Below, one piece after another: positions 23,323 to 36,443 of a stretch of 64,000 nucleotides of DNA. This DNA comes from Girardinichthys multiradiatus (lineage: Eukaryota > Chordata > Actinopteri > Cyprinodontiformes > Goodeidae). Below the pieces are notes generated by a model. That model made no database searches. It saw nothing but the letters and a program-made list of their open reading frames with translations, and had not been told where the DNA came from. The stretch's first letter is position 1, and each line of letters starts with the position of its first letter. Where the stretch lies: the NCBI RefSeq assembly GCF_021462225.1, contig NC_061813.1, positions 26,560,442 to 26,624,441 of the forward strand, given 5' to 3'. The position numbers were made by a program, and so were the translations under genes.

Positions 23323-23700
23323 TGTCATGGTTTGTAGTGTAATGGAAAGGCAAAGGCAAAGGCAGGCAGACCAGAAGCAGCAAGGAGTAAAAAGGGATTT
23401 ATTGATGTAAAAAACTCAAGAATTTACAGTTGTGGCCCATTAGGACATCAAACTGGAGTGGAAACAACAGCAGAATCCAGAAAAGAACAAAGAAAGTCAG
23501 GGATCTTAAATAGAGAGGAGGTGTGATAAGTGACATTGAAACCAGGGGAGTTTAATCAGGGGAGTGCTGAACAGCTGAGGGAAAGTACTGAGCAGGGGAA
23601 GTAGACTGCTTAACCCCGATAACACACCAAGAGCTAAACTTAAATGCAAATATATCTGCAAATCAAAAGGGAAAAGCTTAACACTAACACAATAGACACC
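23323..23700 (-). repeat. Possible minus-strand LTR fragment
   Basis: It begins TGTCATGG on the plus strand. On the minus strand an AATAAATCCC polyadenylation-type signal lies near 23395-23404. The sequence between resembles the R/U3 of fish LTRs that contain many purine runs. No partner LTR and no clear second end were found. Confidence 0.3.
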
Positions 23701-25451
23701 TCCCACCAACTCGTCCTCATCTCACTCTGACACAAAAGCTCCCCATGCACCAACCATCATTCTCTCCTGTGATGCCTGCCTGGATTCAAGATGTCCAAGG
23801 AAGATGTAAATAGGCCCTTTTAGCATCAGAAGTCCAGGAGAGCTCGAGGACCTGGCAATGTCTCCACCTTGTGCCTGAGTGCCTGGGGTGACCAACTGGC
23901 ATGAGGGGGTTAATTTGAAATAAAATGTTGTGTTTGATTTTGAGAAACCACTTGTAATATTCTGAGGAGGTATTTCAATAGTTTTTTGTTTATTGCAAAC
24001 AGCTACCACTTTGTTAAGTTGGAGTAGGGGTTGAACAATTGTAGGTGCAACTGTAAATGTTGGCTATTTATTAAGAATTCACAAGGATACCAAAGAAAAT
24101 AAACCAGTATATGTCAAACTAGTGATAACAATGATTGGTGTGAAAGTAAAATGGTTTTACATAAGAATTATGACTATTTCCCAGCCACTTTGTATGTAAG
24201 GGCACCTTGTGGCTATTGCTCAGGCTATAGTTGGGCCTGGGCTCCCAATGGGTTTTTGACCCCAGTATATAAATGTTGGCAGCTTAGTAAGAAGCACTGA
24301 TATTTTGAACCTAAAACTTTCTATCAGTATACATGGACCTAGACATTATATGGATTGTTTTCATTGGAAAATGTTCTTAATTGTAAATTATGACAGTATT
24401 ATTGCAACCAAATATGTGTATGTGGGCCCCATATGTTGTATGGTACCCACTTGGGTTTAATTAAGTCAGGCAGTCAGTCAATTAAATTTAATAAAAAGTG
24501 AAGTAACACATTTCCTTAGATCAAAGACCTGAAAAGTATGGCTTGCAGAACAAATGTGTCTTTCCCCAGCGGCGGACCCGAGGTGAGCTCTGCAGAACAA
24601 AGTTGTTAAGCTTTGCAACAGAGAGATGCCCAGAGCTTCTGTACTCTGATCCGATCCAATAAGTCTTCAGCGAAGTGGTCACACAGAAACATGTTGTACT
24701 GTCTCCCTGTCACATCAGTTTCACGCAGTGCTACTTTAATGATAAGCTAAGTCACCCGAAGTGAAGGCTTCCATGAAAAACCAAAGCACAGAAATGTGGC
24801 AGGTACCAGAAGCAATAAAGCTGAGTCAAGCCACATCAGAGAGGACAACATAACTAATCAAATCATGCAGGGATATTCTAGTGTTCATTTAAAAAAATTA
24901 AATCAATATAATAAACTTCTCATCTGTTCATATTAATCAGGAGACAGATAACTGCCAAGAAGGAAAAGAACAGCAAAACAAACTGACAAACAAAATCTGA
25001 AGAAACTTCAGCTTATGTTTATCATTCCTGACTCCCAACAGAATCCTGTTTATGCTATAATTATGTGGCTTGGAAAACTGTTAACTATAGCAATGGAAAC
25101 CCTCACATATTTTGATTGGGTTTAAAGTATTCAGAAATATGCTAGCAATTTAGTATCATGTCTCTGTGACCACTTCCTGTTTATGTCTTTCTCCTTTATC
25201 AAAAAATAAACATAACAATTGGTCCACATAACCCATCAAATCATTCTCATCAAAGTTTACTGTTGTAACATGGAACTGAGAGGAATGTTAGTGTTTATAT
25301 TAGTTAATGTTCATGGCTTTTCTCTTAACTTACCCATCTCCATAAAACTTGCCAACAAAGGGAATAATTAGGTACTCTACAATTTCCTGGTGGTAGACTG
25401 CGCTAACTTTGGACTTGATCAATCACACTTGACCAACACTAGTAGATGACA
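23701..25451. other. No gene seen
   Basis: AT-rich DNA without supported open frames or clear mobile elements. Confidence 0.5.
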
Positions 25452-27286
25452 TGTGTTGGGACCACAGCCATGGGTTTCAACACTAAAACTCCGGTACATA
25501 ATTTCCTGGAACCTTTCAAAATAAAGTGCATTAACCTTCTTCCAGCACAGCCAGGAAAGGGGGTAACTGCGGACGTCCTGTGGCGCCATTACCCAAATAA
25601 AAGCCCACACCTTTCCACAAATCTTTCACTTCCACGCGGCCTTCCAGAGGTACCAGATAGGAGAGGAAAGCGCGCTGATGTCTTTTGCTGGCAAAAGGAC
25701 ATAAAATTCAGCTGATGTCTTTTGCTGGCAAAAGGACATAAAATTCAACTGGATCCAAAGCCATACGATCATCGATCATATGCAAAGTTAAGTAGAATGA
25801 AATACTGTCTGTGTATCCGGTATTTTCATTCATGAACGCAGATAATTAAGGTACAAGCATTGCTGACTGTCTCTCCGAGGCCCCGCAGACTCAAAACTGT
25901 TAGAGAGAGAGAGAGGCCCGGCGCGGACACAGTCTCTCAGCCTGAAGGAAGACGGTAGAGTCCGCAGCGGACAACGTTCGTTCTTCATCCACAGCTGGAG
26001 GTTAGCGGGAAGCTAACCTTTCATTCACAGAGCGAACGCAGGGGTTCCGCTTGTTTGACTGTGGACGTTTCATCGAACTTCATCGCCCTTGGACTACATA
26101 TCCTCGCTACGGGCAGAGGTTAGGTTTGGGCAGATTAACAGATAGGTTTAGGAGGAAATGATCTAAACGTTTTCATGTTATGAAGTTCTGTTTTGTGGAA
26201 CCTGGCGATCTTTAGCGCTAGTAGGCTAGCTACGGCACGCGCCGGTTCCGTGTTCTTTGTATGTTTTAAAGCTAAGATAAAATTTATTTAAAGGGTGGTT
26301 TTAACCAGGACACTCATAACGCGCCGTCCGCGCTTATGCATTTTAACCCTCTCATTAATCCTGGTATTTTAAAGGTATGTGTTGATTCTGGTGCTAAGCT
26401 ATCCGCTTCTTGCTAGCCAACGGCCAGCCGGTAAGAACACGTGTGCTAGCATTAAGGCTAGTCAACAGAAAGGTTGTTAGTTTTCAAGCTAGTGAATAAT
26501 AGTCCCTGAACATCATTTGCTAGAGTTGATAACTAAGTAAACACCATTAAGCCCCATTTCTCCAGAAAGATTTGGCTTTTTTCCAAAATACTCAATAATA
26601 TTTCTTCAAATATTATTTTAATAAATAAAGGCAGTTAATTAGACACCATTGAGAATTAGTCATCCAGGAGATTGGTTTTATTCAGCAGATCATTGTTTAA
26701 AACATTATTTTATTAAAATAATATTTAATCTGATCTTGCATTGTGAAGGGTTGTCTAAATGTTGCTGATTACTTTCTAAGTTAGTTCCAAAACTAACTTA
26801 ACTTCACTTCCAGATTCTTCAAGATAATCCTTGGTTCTCAAACATAAACATCGCATGGTAATGTTGCATCACTCTTTTTGGTCATGATTTCTAATCATCT
26901 TTAATCAACTTGTTTATATTGTACATAGCCCATTATTCTTCATTATGCTTTAATTCTGCTTGGTAGTTTAGTTGGATTGTTTTAGCATAGTAAAGAGTTT
27001 GTTGATTGAAATATGTTTGACTTTGAGTTGACTTATTTTTGTTAATAAATTCTTGTATTTTAAGAAATTGCGTAAATTCATTCCATATGTGTGCAGAGTT
27101 TATGCTGTTCAATAATGCCAGAGCTCGTCTCACACCTTTCTATTCTGTCCTAATACCATCGCCTTAATGGGGCTGGTATTCACAGGACAATCCTTAACAG
27201 ACCGGAATATTATTTGGTAAAATATTAAAATTAAAATATTAATGTTAAATATTAAATAATATTCTCAGATTCATATTTACAATACA
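25452..27286 (+). mobile_element. Candidate long LTR of a retrovirus-like element
   Basis: The block begins TGTGTTGGG at 25452. It ends in ATACA at 27286 and is followed at once by TGGCTCCCCAAATC, which looks like a primer-binding site starting with TGG. Inside, 25860-26330 is rich in CpG, unlike the rest of the window, and AATAAATAAA lies near 26619-26628. These are the parts expected of an LTR of about 1.8 kb. A perfect 37-bp tandem duplication lies at 25674-25747. No gag, pol or env follows, and no second copy exists in the window, so the borders are a guess. A CpG-island promoter of a host transcript is the alternative. Confidence 0.3.
25674..25747 (+). repeat. Perfect 37-bp tandem duplication
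   Basis: The unit at 25674-25710, beginning GCTGATGTCTTTTGCTGGC, is repeated without change at 25711-25747. Confidence 0.95.
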
Positions 27287-27304
27287 TGGCTCCCCAAATC
27301 ATTA

Positions 27305-30300
27305 CTGACTGTAGAAACGTCATATGATGGTGATCCATCCTCACCAGACCTCATGCAGTCATTATCATATCTAAACCGTTTTATATTAATTTTTGTTCAC
27401 ATTTTTTTCTTTTCTTTTATTATTTGTCTGGGTTTGGTGTAACTTTTAGGCAAACATTAGGCTAAAAAACAATAAACAAGAGGAAATTATATAAAATATT
27501 AGTCATTCAAACTAAATAATCCAAAAGATTACCTTCCAAAGGTAAACGTTAAAAGTTACCTTCCAACCATAACAAAACCAGGAGAAAAAAATTCACAAAG
27601 GCAGGGTGTGGCTAGTTGGGATGGGCAGAGAATGAATGACAGGCAGTCCTCTGTAGCATCATCATATACGCATTCTCCAGTAAAGTAACTAGTCAACATC
27701 AGCAGGTCTTCAGGCTCCACTACTCATGAGTAAACACCTGCCCACTCAAATTGTAATCATTAAGAGCAGCACTTGATCTGCATGCTATGATAGCAATCAT
27801 AACACCAGTCCTCCTCAGCCCAGGTCAGATACTTGTTGTCTCTGGTTTAGGAGTAGTTTAACACAAGGAGTACTTCAGTTGAAGCCCATCGTGCCTGTGC
27901 AACCATCTTCTCCCACACCTTTTCCTTTCACTCAACTTTCTATTACTATCCTTTGATAAAGCAATGTGTGAACTGCCGCCTTTTGTAGCAATGACGTTTT
28001 TTGACTTATGCTCCTTGTAGCTAACTTTTAAGTCAATTGTGTTTGACATGATTGTGGAAGACCTACCTTTGCCAAAATATAACATTTCGGTATTTTTTGT
28101 CATTTGTTAAATTTTAATTTTCTGATTGACTAATTTTAGGTTTTCAGCCATAATCAATAACATTAACTGAAAAATAAATACTTGAAATATATCCCCATAT
28201 GTGTAATGCAGCAATGAGTTTCAGTTTTTAAATGGGTAGATGATATGCAGATGTATATCCCTTCTTCTTTTAGGATTCTCTTAAAATCCACCAAAATGAA
28301 TTAGAGAGTATTGAGGGGGAGATATTAATGCCTTGGTTTCCCTAGTTTACCTAATACCTCCAACACCCAATCTGTATTTGCATCTAAAACAATAAAAAGA
28401 CCATAGCCAGGTAGACCTTTGTCAAAGTTATGTAAAATATTGTAGCTAGTGAATTACATTTCTTTAAGCATTATCCAAAAGATGTTCTTTCAGCTCCGGT
28501 TCCGTTCCACAACACACTTACGAGGATATTGTTGTTAATGGCTATGTTTAGAGATTAAAAGGCAAATTAACAGATGCAATACTGCTGGAAAACTTTACCA
28601 GAAATGTGTCCTAATAAACTACACTACTAAGTTTGTTTTTTTCACCATTGTCATATAAATAAACTATATACTTCTCAAAAGACCACCACAGAGACCACAA
28701 GCCTGTCAATTACATGAGAGACCAGAGAGCAAAAACTTATAAATTAGTCCTTTTCTGTGGAAAACTCTTCTCCAATATGCAGTTTTGTTCCTAAATGCAC
28801 AATTAGGATGTTATCAATAATTTTACAATGAGAGAGTATGATCAAAATACTCATGATCATTTTATTAATGTGCAGTGAAAACCGCAGAACAACGAAGGAA
28901 TTATCTACGCATGGCTGACTGACAGACCAAAGTTATCGCTCATGATTTTCTCCGACTGATCCAATACGTCTTCTGGACTGTACGTATATATCTACAAAAC
29001 TGGGAGAGACATCACTCGCTTTCTTCTCCCTTCTTGATACTTGTGATGAAGTAGTAGGAGTGATAGAAAATCTCTCCCATCCTTTTCCCTCCAGTTAGGA
29101 TGGCACCCAGACGAGCAGGACAAGAAAGCGGCATGTCATGGCGGCTTCCATCACTTATCTGTCACTCATGCATGATGGAAAGGCATGTGCAAGCCTGAAG
29201 GATTGCAACATTTATATCAAGCTCCTTAAAAATCAAAAGGGAAGTATTGGGTTCAGTTAATATTGACAAAAAAAAAACTGAAAGGAAAGATAAAGTCTAA
29301 ATAAAGCACAAGTTGGTTTCCTCTTGCGTAAAGCTTTGACTTTTTGTCTTTCGTTCTTCCTTAGCTCCTGCACTAATCTTTTGGATGAATTCAGCAAAAT
29401 TCTTACAGTATACCACAGAACCTAAATGGAGAGCACCCAGGGATTTGGAGGCACTATTAGGGAGACAAAATGATCCATCAAAGCAGCTATTAGGAATGGA
29501 AGCGGGAAGTGAGGATGATGTGAGAGAAAGAGCTATTTTAATAGAAATGCAATGTGTTTTTTCTTCCTCTTTTTATGTTTTTCCAAGCTTCATTCGCTTT
29601 CATGATCTGACAACCTGACTGTGTTGGCCTTGTGTGTTTTCTTGCTCCATTAGATCTTACTTACATCAGTACGAATACATTATGCTGGACCTTTCGGACA
29701 ATCGGGACACAAGAAACTGAGCTGCAACGGGTTCAAGGCATCATGCCAACTCTGTGGGCTCACAGATGGACAATCACAGTGAGAAATGGGAGCAAGTTTA
29801 TTTTTTTAATTCTCTCCTGTCTTGTCCTCCTTCTCAGTATCAATAGCTTTAGGAAAGCAAAAGATTTCTGCCATCAGTCGGAGCCCAGGGGTGTTTGATG
29901 CGTGAATCTTCATTAGATGCCTGGCTGATGTTAAGAGAGAAAGGGTTAAGGTAGTGGTAGGAGGTGGAGGATGGGGGTCACATAGCTGATTAATGGCAGA
30001 AAGCAGCACTGCACGCTTCATTTTTTTCCCCACCCACATCACCCTCAGAAAGCAGAGAGATACATCCAGCACTGCTGCTGCAGAAACCCAACCATTATCC
30101 AGCTCTGAATAGTGAGATAGAGTGAGTCAAATCACTCAAGCCAGCTTATGTTTTAGATGTTTTTTTCCCTCCTCTCTCCCTGTGCCAGCAATGGATAGCT
30201 TGGACCTGTCAATCACAGCTGCAGCAGGGGTTTGATGCCTTTAGAACATGTGATGTCATGCTGTGATAGGAGGCCAGAACACAGGCTCAGGCTGGAGGTC

Positions 30301-30484
30301 TCACAGGAATAAAAACCACTGTAGCATTTTAAGCAATGAATTTGGAGCCTTCTTTAATACAAAAAAACTCCAATAACCAAATACAACAACTGAAAAACTA
30401 CAGAAGCATCTTTTTGTTGATTTAATGGCGAGACGCACACATACTGAGGTAGACGGAGTCTTACGTTTAAATAATGAGAACTAT
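27305..30484. other. No gene seen
   Basis: About 3.2 kb without a supported gene. The short open frames at 27858-28103, 29385-29898 and 29806-30072 have no recognisable domain. The part at 29860-30110 has mixed composition and could be a conserved non-coding stretch. Confidence 0.45.
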
Positions 30485-30960
30485 GGTGCCTTTGCAAATT
30501 ACCTCTTGAATTGTTTTACATTTTCAAACCACCTATTTGTATGTATTTTAATGTTTTTTGGGAGCAGAACATCACTAAGCCGTGCATGATTTTATAGAAG
30601 ACGTTATAATACTTATTTTTTCTGCAATTGAACATTTTTTATTTCACCCCTTCAGTATCTCCGCATTAATCTAGCTATTCTTGAAGGCCTTAGAGGTTTG
30701 TTAAAGAACATTAGTGAACAACCTTTATCATGAAGACCAAGAAACACACCAGATAGTTCAGAGATAAAGTTGTGCAGAAGTGTAAAGCAGGGTTAGGTTA
30801 TTAAACAATTTCCCAACCTTGGGCATCTTACAGAGCACTGTTCAATCCATTATCTGATGGAAGGTAAAGTACTCTGGAAGAGGAGCAAAGATCCACAGCT
30901 CAGGTGCTTACAGAGCAGCTACTAGTTCCATAAATCATACCCTAACAGTATTAAGATTGT
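30485..30960 (+). mobile_element. Tc1-like transposon relic, 5' half (split by a LINE)
   Basis: The left end GTGCCTTTGCAAATTACCTC is a decayed terminal repeat of the same family as 13752. The part at 30680-30850 (AAGACCAAGAAACACACCAG, then AGAGCACTGTTCAATCCATT) matches the leader of that family. The copy stops near 30960, where the LINE begins, and its 3' half appears at 33333-33610 in the same orientation. Confidence 0.7.
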
Positions 30961-31011
30961 TGTATTTATTCAAGAAAAAACATAAGACATTGTCACAAGC
31001 CATGCTGTCCA

Positions 31012-31953
31012 ATGTATCAAATTAACCCTCTTAACAACTTTCATGTAGACGCTGAAAGTGATAGCCTAAATATAGCATTTAATGCTATCTTAGACTCAAT
31101 TGGCTTTGATCAAAACATTAACAAACCTACCCACCTTTGTCTTCATTCTCTGGACCTTGTACTGACATATGGCATTGAGTGTAAAGACATAAGAATATTC
31201 TCTCATAACCCTGTCCTGTCTGACCATTTCTTAATAACCTTTGAGTTTAATTTAACTGAGTACTTCACACCTGAAAGAAAATTTCATTATAGTAGATCAT
31301 TATCAGGCGATGCTGTAACAACCTTTAAAGAATCTGTTCCACTTTTAATTTCCTCATTATCATTGAAAAGCACAGTGGAGGGCAATAATTCTGTTTCTGC
31401 CCCTTCACAAATTGATTCTTTTGTTCATAGTGTTTCTTCATCATTGCGTGATGCATTAGACAATGCAGCCCCCTTGAAAAAGAAGGTAATCATTAATAGG
31501 AGGCTAGCTCCTTGGTTTATTTCAGAGCTGCGTACTTTAAAGCACAATGTTAGAAAGTTGGAGAGAAAATGGCGCTCTACACACCTAGAGGACTCCTACT
31601 TAATCTGGAAAAATAGCCTACTTTTGTATAAAAAGACACTTCGCCAAGCTAGAACAGCTTATTTCTCATCATTAATAGAAGAGAACAAGAATAATCCTAG
31701 GTTTCTCTTTAGTACAGTTGCTAAACTTACACAGAGTCATAGCTCTGTTGAGCCATCCATTCCCTTAGCTCTTAGTAGCCATGACTTTATGGGATTCTTC
31801 TTAAATAAAATTGATTCTATTAAAAAGAAAATCTTTGACATACTCCCGAAGATGATTACTTCATCCTCAGCAAGTGAGACAACATTGGAAATAACTGCGG
31901 AACCGTCCTCCCTCCCTGTTGTTTGGAATAAGCGGGAGTCAGGTTTAGCCTAA
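31012..31953 (+). pseudogene. LINE ORF2 fragment (end of endonuclease plus linker)
   Basis: The 313-codon frame starts inside the apurinic-like endonuclease domain. Around residues 36-62 is the conserved 'KPTHL...LDLVLTYG' segment, and near residues 70-80 is LSDHFLITFEF with the SDH motif of the endonuclease active site. From about residue 90 to the end is the basic linker that leads to the reverse transcriptase in L2/CR1 ORF2 ('APWFISELRTLKHNVRKLER'). The frame ends before any RT motif. The missing N-terminal endonuclease residues and the missing RT make it non-functional. The ATG at 31012 is simply the first one in the remaining frame, not a true start. Confidence 0.75.
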
Positions 31954-32270
31954 ACCGGCTCAGTTATGGTTGAGGTGCAAACACACCCTCCATTTCTGCT
32001 ACGTGTATGACCCCTTCTCTTTTCCGATGGTTGTGATCAGTCTGACGGAGAGAGGTATCCCAATCCTTGTGGTTTTTAGTATAACAATGACCATCAGTGG
32101 GACTGCCTTGAGACGACATTGTTGTAAATAAGCGCCATTTAACTAAATAATCTGAACTGAAACTATCTGTGTAGTTATGCTGCTATAGGCTTAGGCTGCT
32201 GGAGGACATAACGACCACTTTCACCCTCTTCGCTACATTCTCACACTACTCTCCAATTTTGCATTGTTCA

Positions 32271-32545
32271 GAATCAGAATCAGAAAAGCTTTCTTGCCAA
32301 GTACGTTTTTGGACATACAAGGAATTTGTTTTGGCGTAGTCGGTGCAATACAGTACAAATTAAACAGTATAACATATCTACAATATAATATAAATATATG
32401 TGCACAGTTTTAAGTGAGTGAGAGTAAATGTAGAGCAGTATAGGATGCAAGAGCAGTACAACAGTGCAGGTGATCATTGTGCAAGTATGGCAGTGCAAGT
32501 AAAGCAGGAGTCCAAGCTGAGCGTTAATGTAACGCATAGTTTGCT
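32271..32545 (-). mobile_element. Second LINE 3' tail inserted in the LINE 3' region
   Basis: It starts with AGAATCAGAATCAG, followed by a stretch whose minus-strand reading is ACTTGGCAAGAAAGCTTTTC. The plus-strand copy at 36780-36822 ends with the same tail (GGCAATAAAGCTGATTCTG), so this is the same LINE family inserted in the other orientation. Confidence 0.55.
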
Positions 32546-33332
32546 GTTATTTCAGCTTTTAACCTTGTTCTCTCTTTTCTCTTCCTAGAAGCTACACCTG
32601 GCCTGGCTCTGTGTCTGCCTGTGACACCTTTCCGTCCGAGCTTCTGCTGGCAACAACTTAATGCTCACCCTCTACCAATGATCCACATAGCCCTGTCTTT
32701 TAGTGTTTAACCATTTCTCTCTCCTAGACATGGAAATTGACTGAGCTTTTACTGTAACTAATTATATGTGCTCTCTTTCAGACTCTAACCTTGAAAACTG
32801 GCTCAGAGTTTATCTGTTCTTTCTTTCTAGGTGAAATGACTAAAGGAGCTACATCCATTAACATTTACTTTTCCTTCCCATAGAAAGTACTTCTGGATCA
32901 GTGCTTCTGTGTTCTTTTTGTGTCTCTGCTCTGTTCTCTCAAACCCCCAGTCGGTCGTGGCAGATGGCCGCTCACACTGAGCCTGGTTCTGCTGGAGGTT
33001 TCTTCCTGTTAAAAGGGAGTTTTTCCTCTCCACTGTCGCTACATGCATGCTCAGTATGAGGGATTGCTGCAAAGTCAACGCCAGTGACTGTCCACTGTCT
33101 CTACATGCTCATCCGGGAGGAGGGAATGCTGCAAGTCACTGACTGGATGCAATCTGCTGGGTTTCCTTAGATAGAAAAACTTTTTATCTAATTTCAATAA
33201 AAAGCTAACTCCGACTGCACTGTTCAGTTGTTAGGATTAATTGGAATGCATGTACCTGACTGTTGTGAAGTGCCTTGAGACAACATGTGTTGTGAATTTG
33301 CGCTATATAAATAAAACTGAATTGAATTGAAC

Positions 33333-33610
33333 AACTCTCTTATCAAAGAGTATTTAAAGTCCATTCAGAATGGCCCAGTCAAAGTCCTGACATAAATTTA
33401 ATTGAGAATCTGTGGATAGACCTAATCATTAATTTTGAACATGCTTTACACTCAATCTGACATTGAGCTATTTCAAAAAGAAGAACGGGTGAGAATTAAT
33501 TTAAGCAAATTGCTAAGCATCACTTCTCAGATTTTATTTGTAAAAAAAAACTTCACAATTAAGCACTAATTTATGTCTGTCCAAAATAAATAAATACATA
33601 TGTTTGGGAT
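33333..33610 (+). mobile_element. Tc1-like transposon relic, 3' half (split by a LINE)
   Basis: The sequence 'AATGGCCCAGTCAAAGTCCT' near 33370, followed by a DINLIENLW-like segment with the third acidic residue, matches the 3' end of the Tc1 transposase family found at 13752. It continues the copy interrupted at 30960. No terminal repeat is clear. Confidence 0.65.
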
Positions 33611-33664
33611 ATAAAGTGACTGAAGGCATATTATACATTTACACATATAAATATTAATTCAATA

Positions 33665-34139
33665 TGAAAAGACTCACAGAGAGAGGGTTTGCAATTAGAA
33701 AAGTTTTAATGATGGGAAATTACATAATTATATCTTTGGCGCTCGGACCTGGGAGGAAGACATGAATGTTGAGAATAACATGAGCTAAGATGAACATTTG
33801 TAAGGCTTAGATTTAGAGATGTCGTCCCCCTGATCCGACACTGGTGGTGGATTTGCGGCCATGGAGCAAAGAAGCCATAATAGATGTGGAGAAAGATGGT
33901 GGAGGTGGGGTGGAGGAAGATGGTGGTGGTGGGGTGGAGGAGGGATGAGCTCAGCTGACAAGCGAGGAGGAACACAGCCGAAGGTCCTTTAAAACAAAGC
34001 GTCGGAAGGTGATTGGATGATGAATCAGACGGACAGGATGCTGATTGGAGGGCCAGGAGACGCACAGAGGAGTCATTGGATGGCGGAGACGTTGAAGGTG
34101 AGTCTTTCATTCTGAATTTTCGTTTGAACTCCATTAACA
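33665..34139 (-). mobile_element. Minus-strand LTR, family A (475 bp)
   Basis: The plus-strand reading begins TGAAAAGACTCAC and ends CTCCATTAACA, so it has TG...CA ends. It aligns over its length with the LTR at 51634-52085, and its R/U5 part also with 52089-52245. On the minus strand these end in the shared GTGAGTCTTTTCA. No internal sequence is attached, so it looks like a solo LTR; no target duplication was found. The 161-codon minus-strand frame across it is not a gene. Confidence 0.65.
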
Positions 34140-36443
34140 ACCATGCCCCCTCCTGTTTCTCATAATTGTATAAGCCTCCCACTGCTATCAACCAAACAAA
34201 ATGAACCTAACTAGAGATGCACCATAATCAGCTTGAGGGTGAATGCTATCCTGTCTAATATTTCCAGAAATTATAGTTTAGCTAAAAAATTCAGTGGAAA
34301 TGGTTTTGTTGTCCTTACCAACAGAATGTGATTTGTAGCTTCTGAACGGGTTGTCCTAAAAGCAGTTTCACTTATTTGACTGCTGGAAACTTTGAATCAA
34401 ATTTTCAGTATGGTGATTTCTATGGCATTATCCTATAGATTTCCACCTGAAACAACTGTGTGCTCATGTTTGAACAGCCTTATGTGAATTTAGCAGCTGA
34501 ATGGTTGTTGGGCTGTACCTCCTTGGAAAGGCCAAGGAGAGGCCATACAAGGTAGAGAAACATTTTGTTTTGTCAATTTTGCTGATAAATATCGTCTTGC
34601 TGCAGATCAGGCCCACTATTGGTTATATTTTATGACCTCTTAATGCCAAAACAAGCAAAAATCTTATATTTCAACGGTTAATTCCTCTTGGGTTTTTAAA
34701 TGTGGACACAGTGTGAGTTTCTGCCTAGTTTTTCAGCCAGTGCTGAGTTCTTAATTATCCATTATTTTCTTTAGGGGTTATAGAATTAACAGAAAGTTGA
34801 ATGAAATAGTAATGTATAGCATTTCTTGCCCCCATATAAATATTTTCAGGAAAATAGGCTGCCTAGGGCCCCAAAATGGCACCGGCAGGCTCTGGTTCAG
34901 TGGAAAATATTTCTAGGACTCCCAGTGTAAACTAAAGCAGGTAACTTTGAACAACCAATAATAATTTATTGTTTACATCTGAAATCAGAGGGTGGATCAG
35001 GAAATGGCATCAAACTGAACTTGATAGTGTTTGAATTGTAAGTCAGAACACCAGAGGGCGATCATATCTCCTGTGCTCAGTTACAAGCTAACTGCTACTG
35101 GAAATGCTACACATTAGCAGTGAATTTTGTTTGGAATTTAGGTATTGAGACATTAAAGAAATGTTGTCCTGCACTATTTGCCTGATGAAACAAAATGACA
35201 GCAGAGTAAATTGGTTATTTCTGCAGCATTACCTATGTTTTAAACAATATGTAGTCATACTAAATTTTATATTGATGGATGGTGAGAAACCTCTGACTTT
35301 TTCACAAGGACTTCCAACCTTAGGGGACCTTCCTGCTTATTTGTCTAACTTGGAAATTGAAGATATTGACTTTTGAGTAAATATGGAATGCACAATTAAA
35401 ACAAATCCTTCTCCCAAATGTGCGTGCCAATGTAGTTTTTCCCTGTGAAAAAATATCCACAAACTAGAAAAGTCAAGGCCCTGCTGTATAAATATTTTAG
35501 ATTATCTGTCAGTATGATGGTAAGAATTGAATGAGATGGTACCTGGTATGAAAAGACAACCAGTGCTTTCAAATGGCTTTTGGTCCCCCAAAAATGTAGC
35601 CATCTTAGACAATAATCAATCTCTTTAGCTAGAAATAAATATACAGTCTAATTTGATGTTGAGATAAGAACACCACCAACTAACCTAACCTAATCCCTAA
35701 TGGCAACAAAGAGTGGTTCACAGATGCAGATCTCCTCTTGAATATAATTATTTGTCTCTATGTCTCCAATATATTTCCAAGATGAGCTTTGCACAGCAAA
35801 CCACTGTGTCACGTCCTTAAACCCTGTGCAGTCCTGAAATAAGGATTGTGATAATATCTGGTCAGCAGATCAGAAATGAAAAGAAAGAATCCTGCCAGGT
35901 GGTGAGGGAAAAGATGATAAAATCAGACAGACTATTTAAGGAAAAGTATATTTAATCTCCCCCTCAGTTCCCATCAAATAGGCAGCAACGCTGAGTGAAT
36001 TTAATTAATGTCTTCTGCAGTTGTGGCAAGCATCATTAAGTGGCTTCAGTCGTCTGATAAACATTAATGATAAGTGTTTAAATATGTCAGTTGCTTCTTT
36101 AGTTTGCAGGGAAAGTTATTGTAGCCCACAACATTTCTTAAAAGCATGAAAATTAAGTCTTCCTCTATATGATTAGCATTTCATTGCTCTCCATAAATCC
36201 ATGCTACCTAATTATAGTCAAACAGTAGAGAAATCTCAGAAGGGAATTAAAACAGCTCATATTTCATACAACGTATTGCATCACGCATTATCTGTATTTA
36301 TATTTAGAAGATTGTTAGTTTTCTAAGTTTGATATTCTTTGACCACTGAGAGAATGATTACTCTTTGACAAATTAACTTTTGTCTTAGTGGTAATTAACT
36401 GTCAATAACGCGGTGCTGTTGCAACAGACTGCAACAAATAATC
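34140..36443. other. No gene seen
   Basis: No supported coding region or mobile element. The part at 35940-36400 has homeodomain-like words (TAATTA, ATTAAT), mixed composition and no repeat features; it may be a conserved non-coding element. Confidence 0.45.

Larger units (their letters stand above)
30961..33331 (+). mobile_element. L2-type LINE, 5'-truncated and internally deleted, inside a Tc1 relic
   Basis: The element has part of ORF2 at 31012-31953, a long 3' untranslated region at 31954-33331, and the typical fish tail GAAGTGCCTTGAGACAAC with TATAAATAAA at its end. The 5' region, most of the endonuclease and the whole reverse transcriptase are missing. Another LINE tail is inserted in the 3' region at about 32271-32545. 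The two halves of a Tc1 relic flank it, so it inserted into that element. Confidence 0.75.

Noticed and set aside
25860..26110. Host CpG-island promoter with a first exon
   Set aside because: Possible, but no open frame or splice donor is convincing, and the end of the block looks like an LTR and primer-binding site.
33706..34191. 161-codon minus-strand open frame
   Set aside because: It lies within an LTR, is rich in Ser/Pro/Leu and has no domain; the related LTR at 51634 does not keep the frame.
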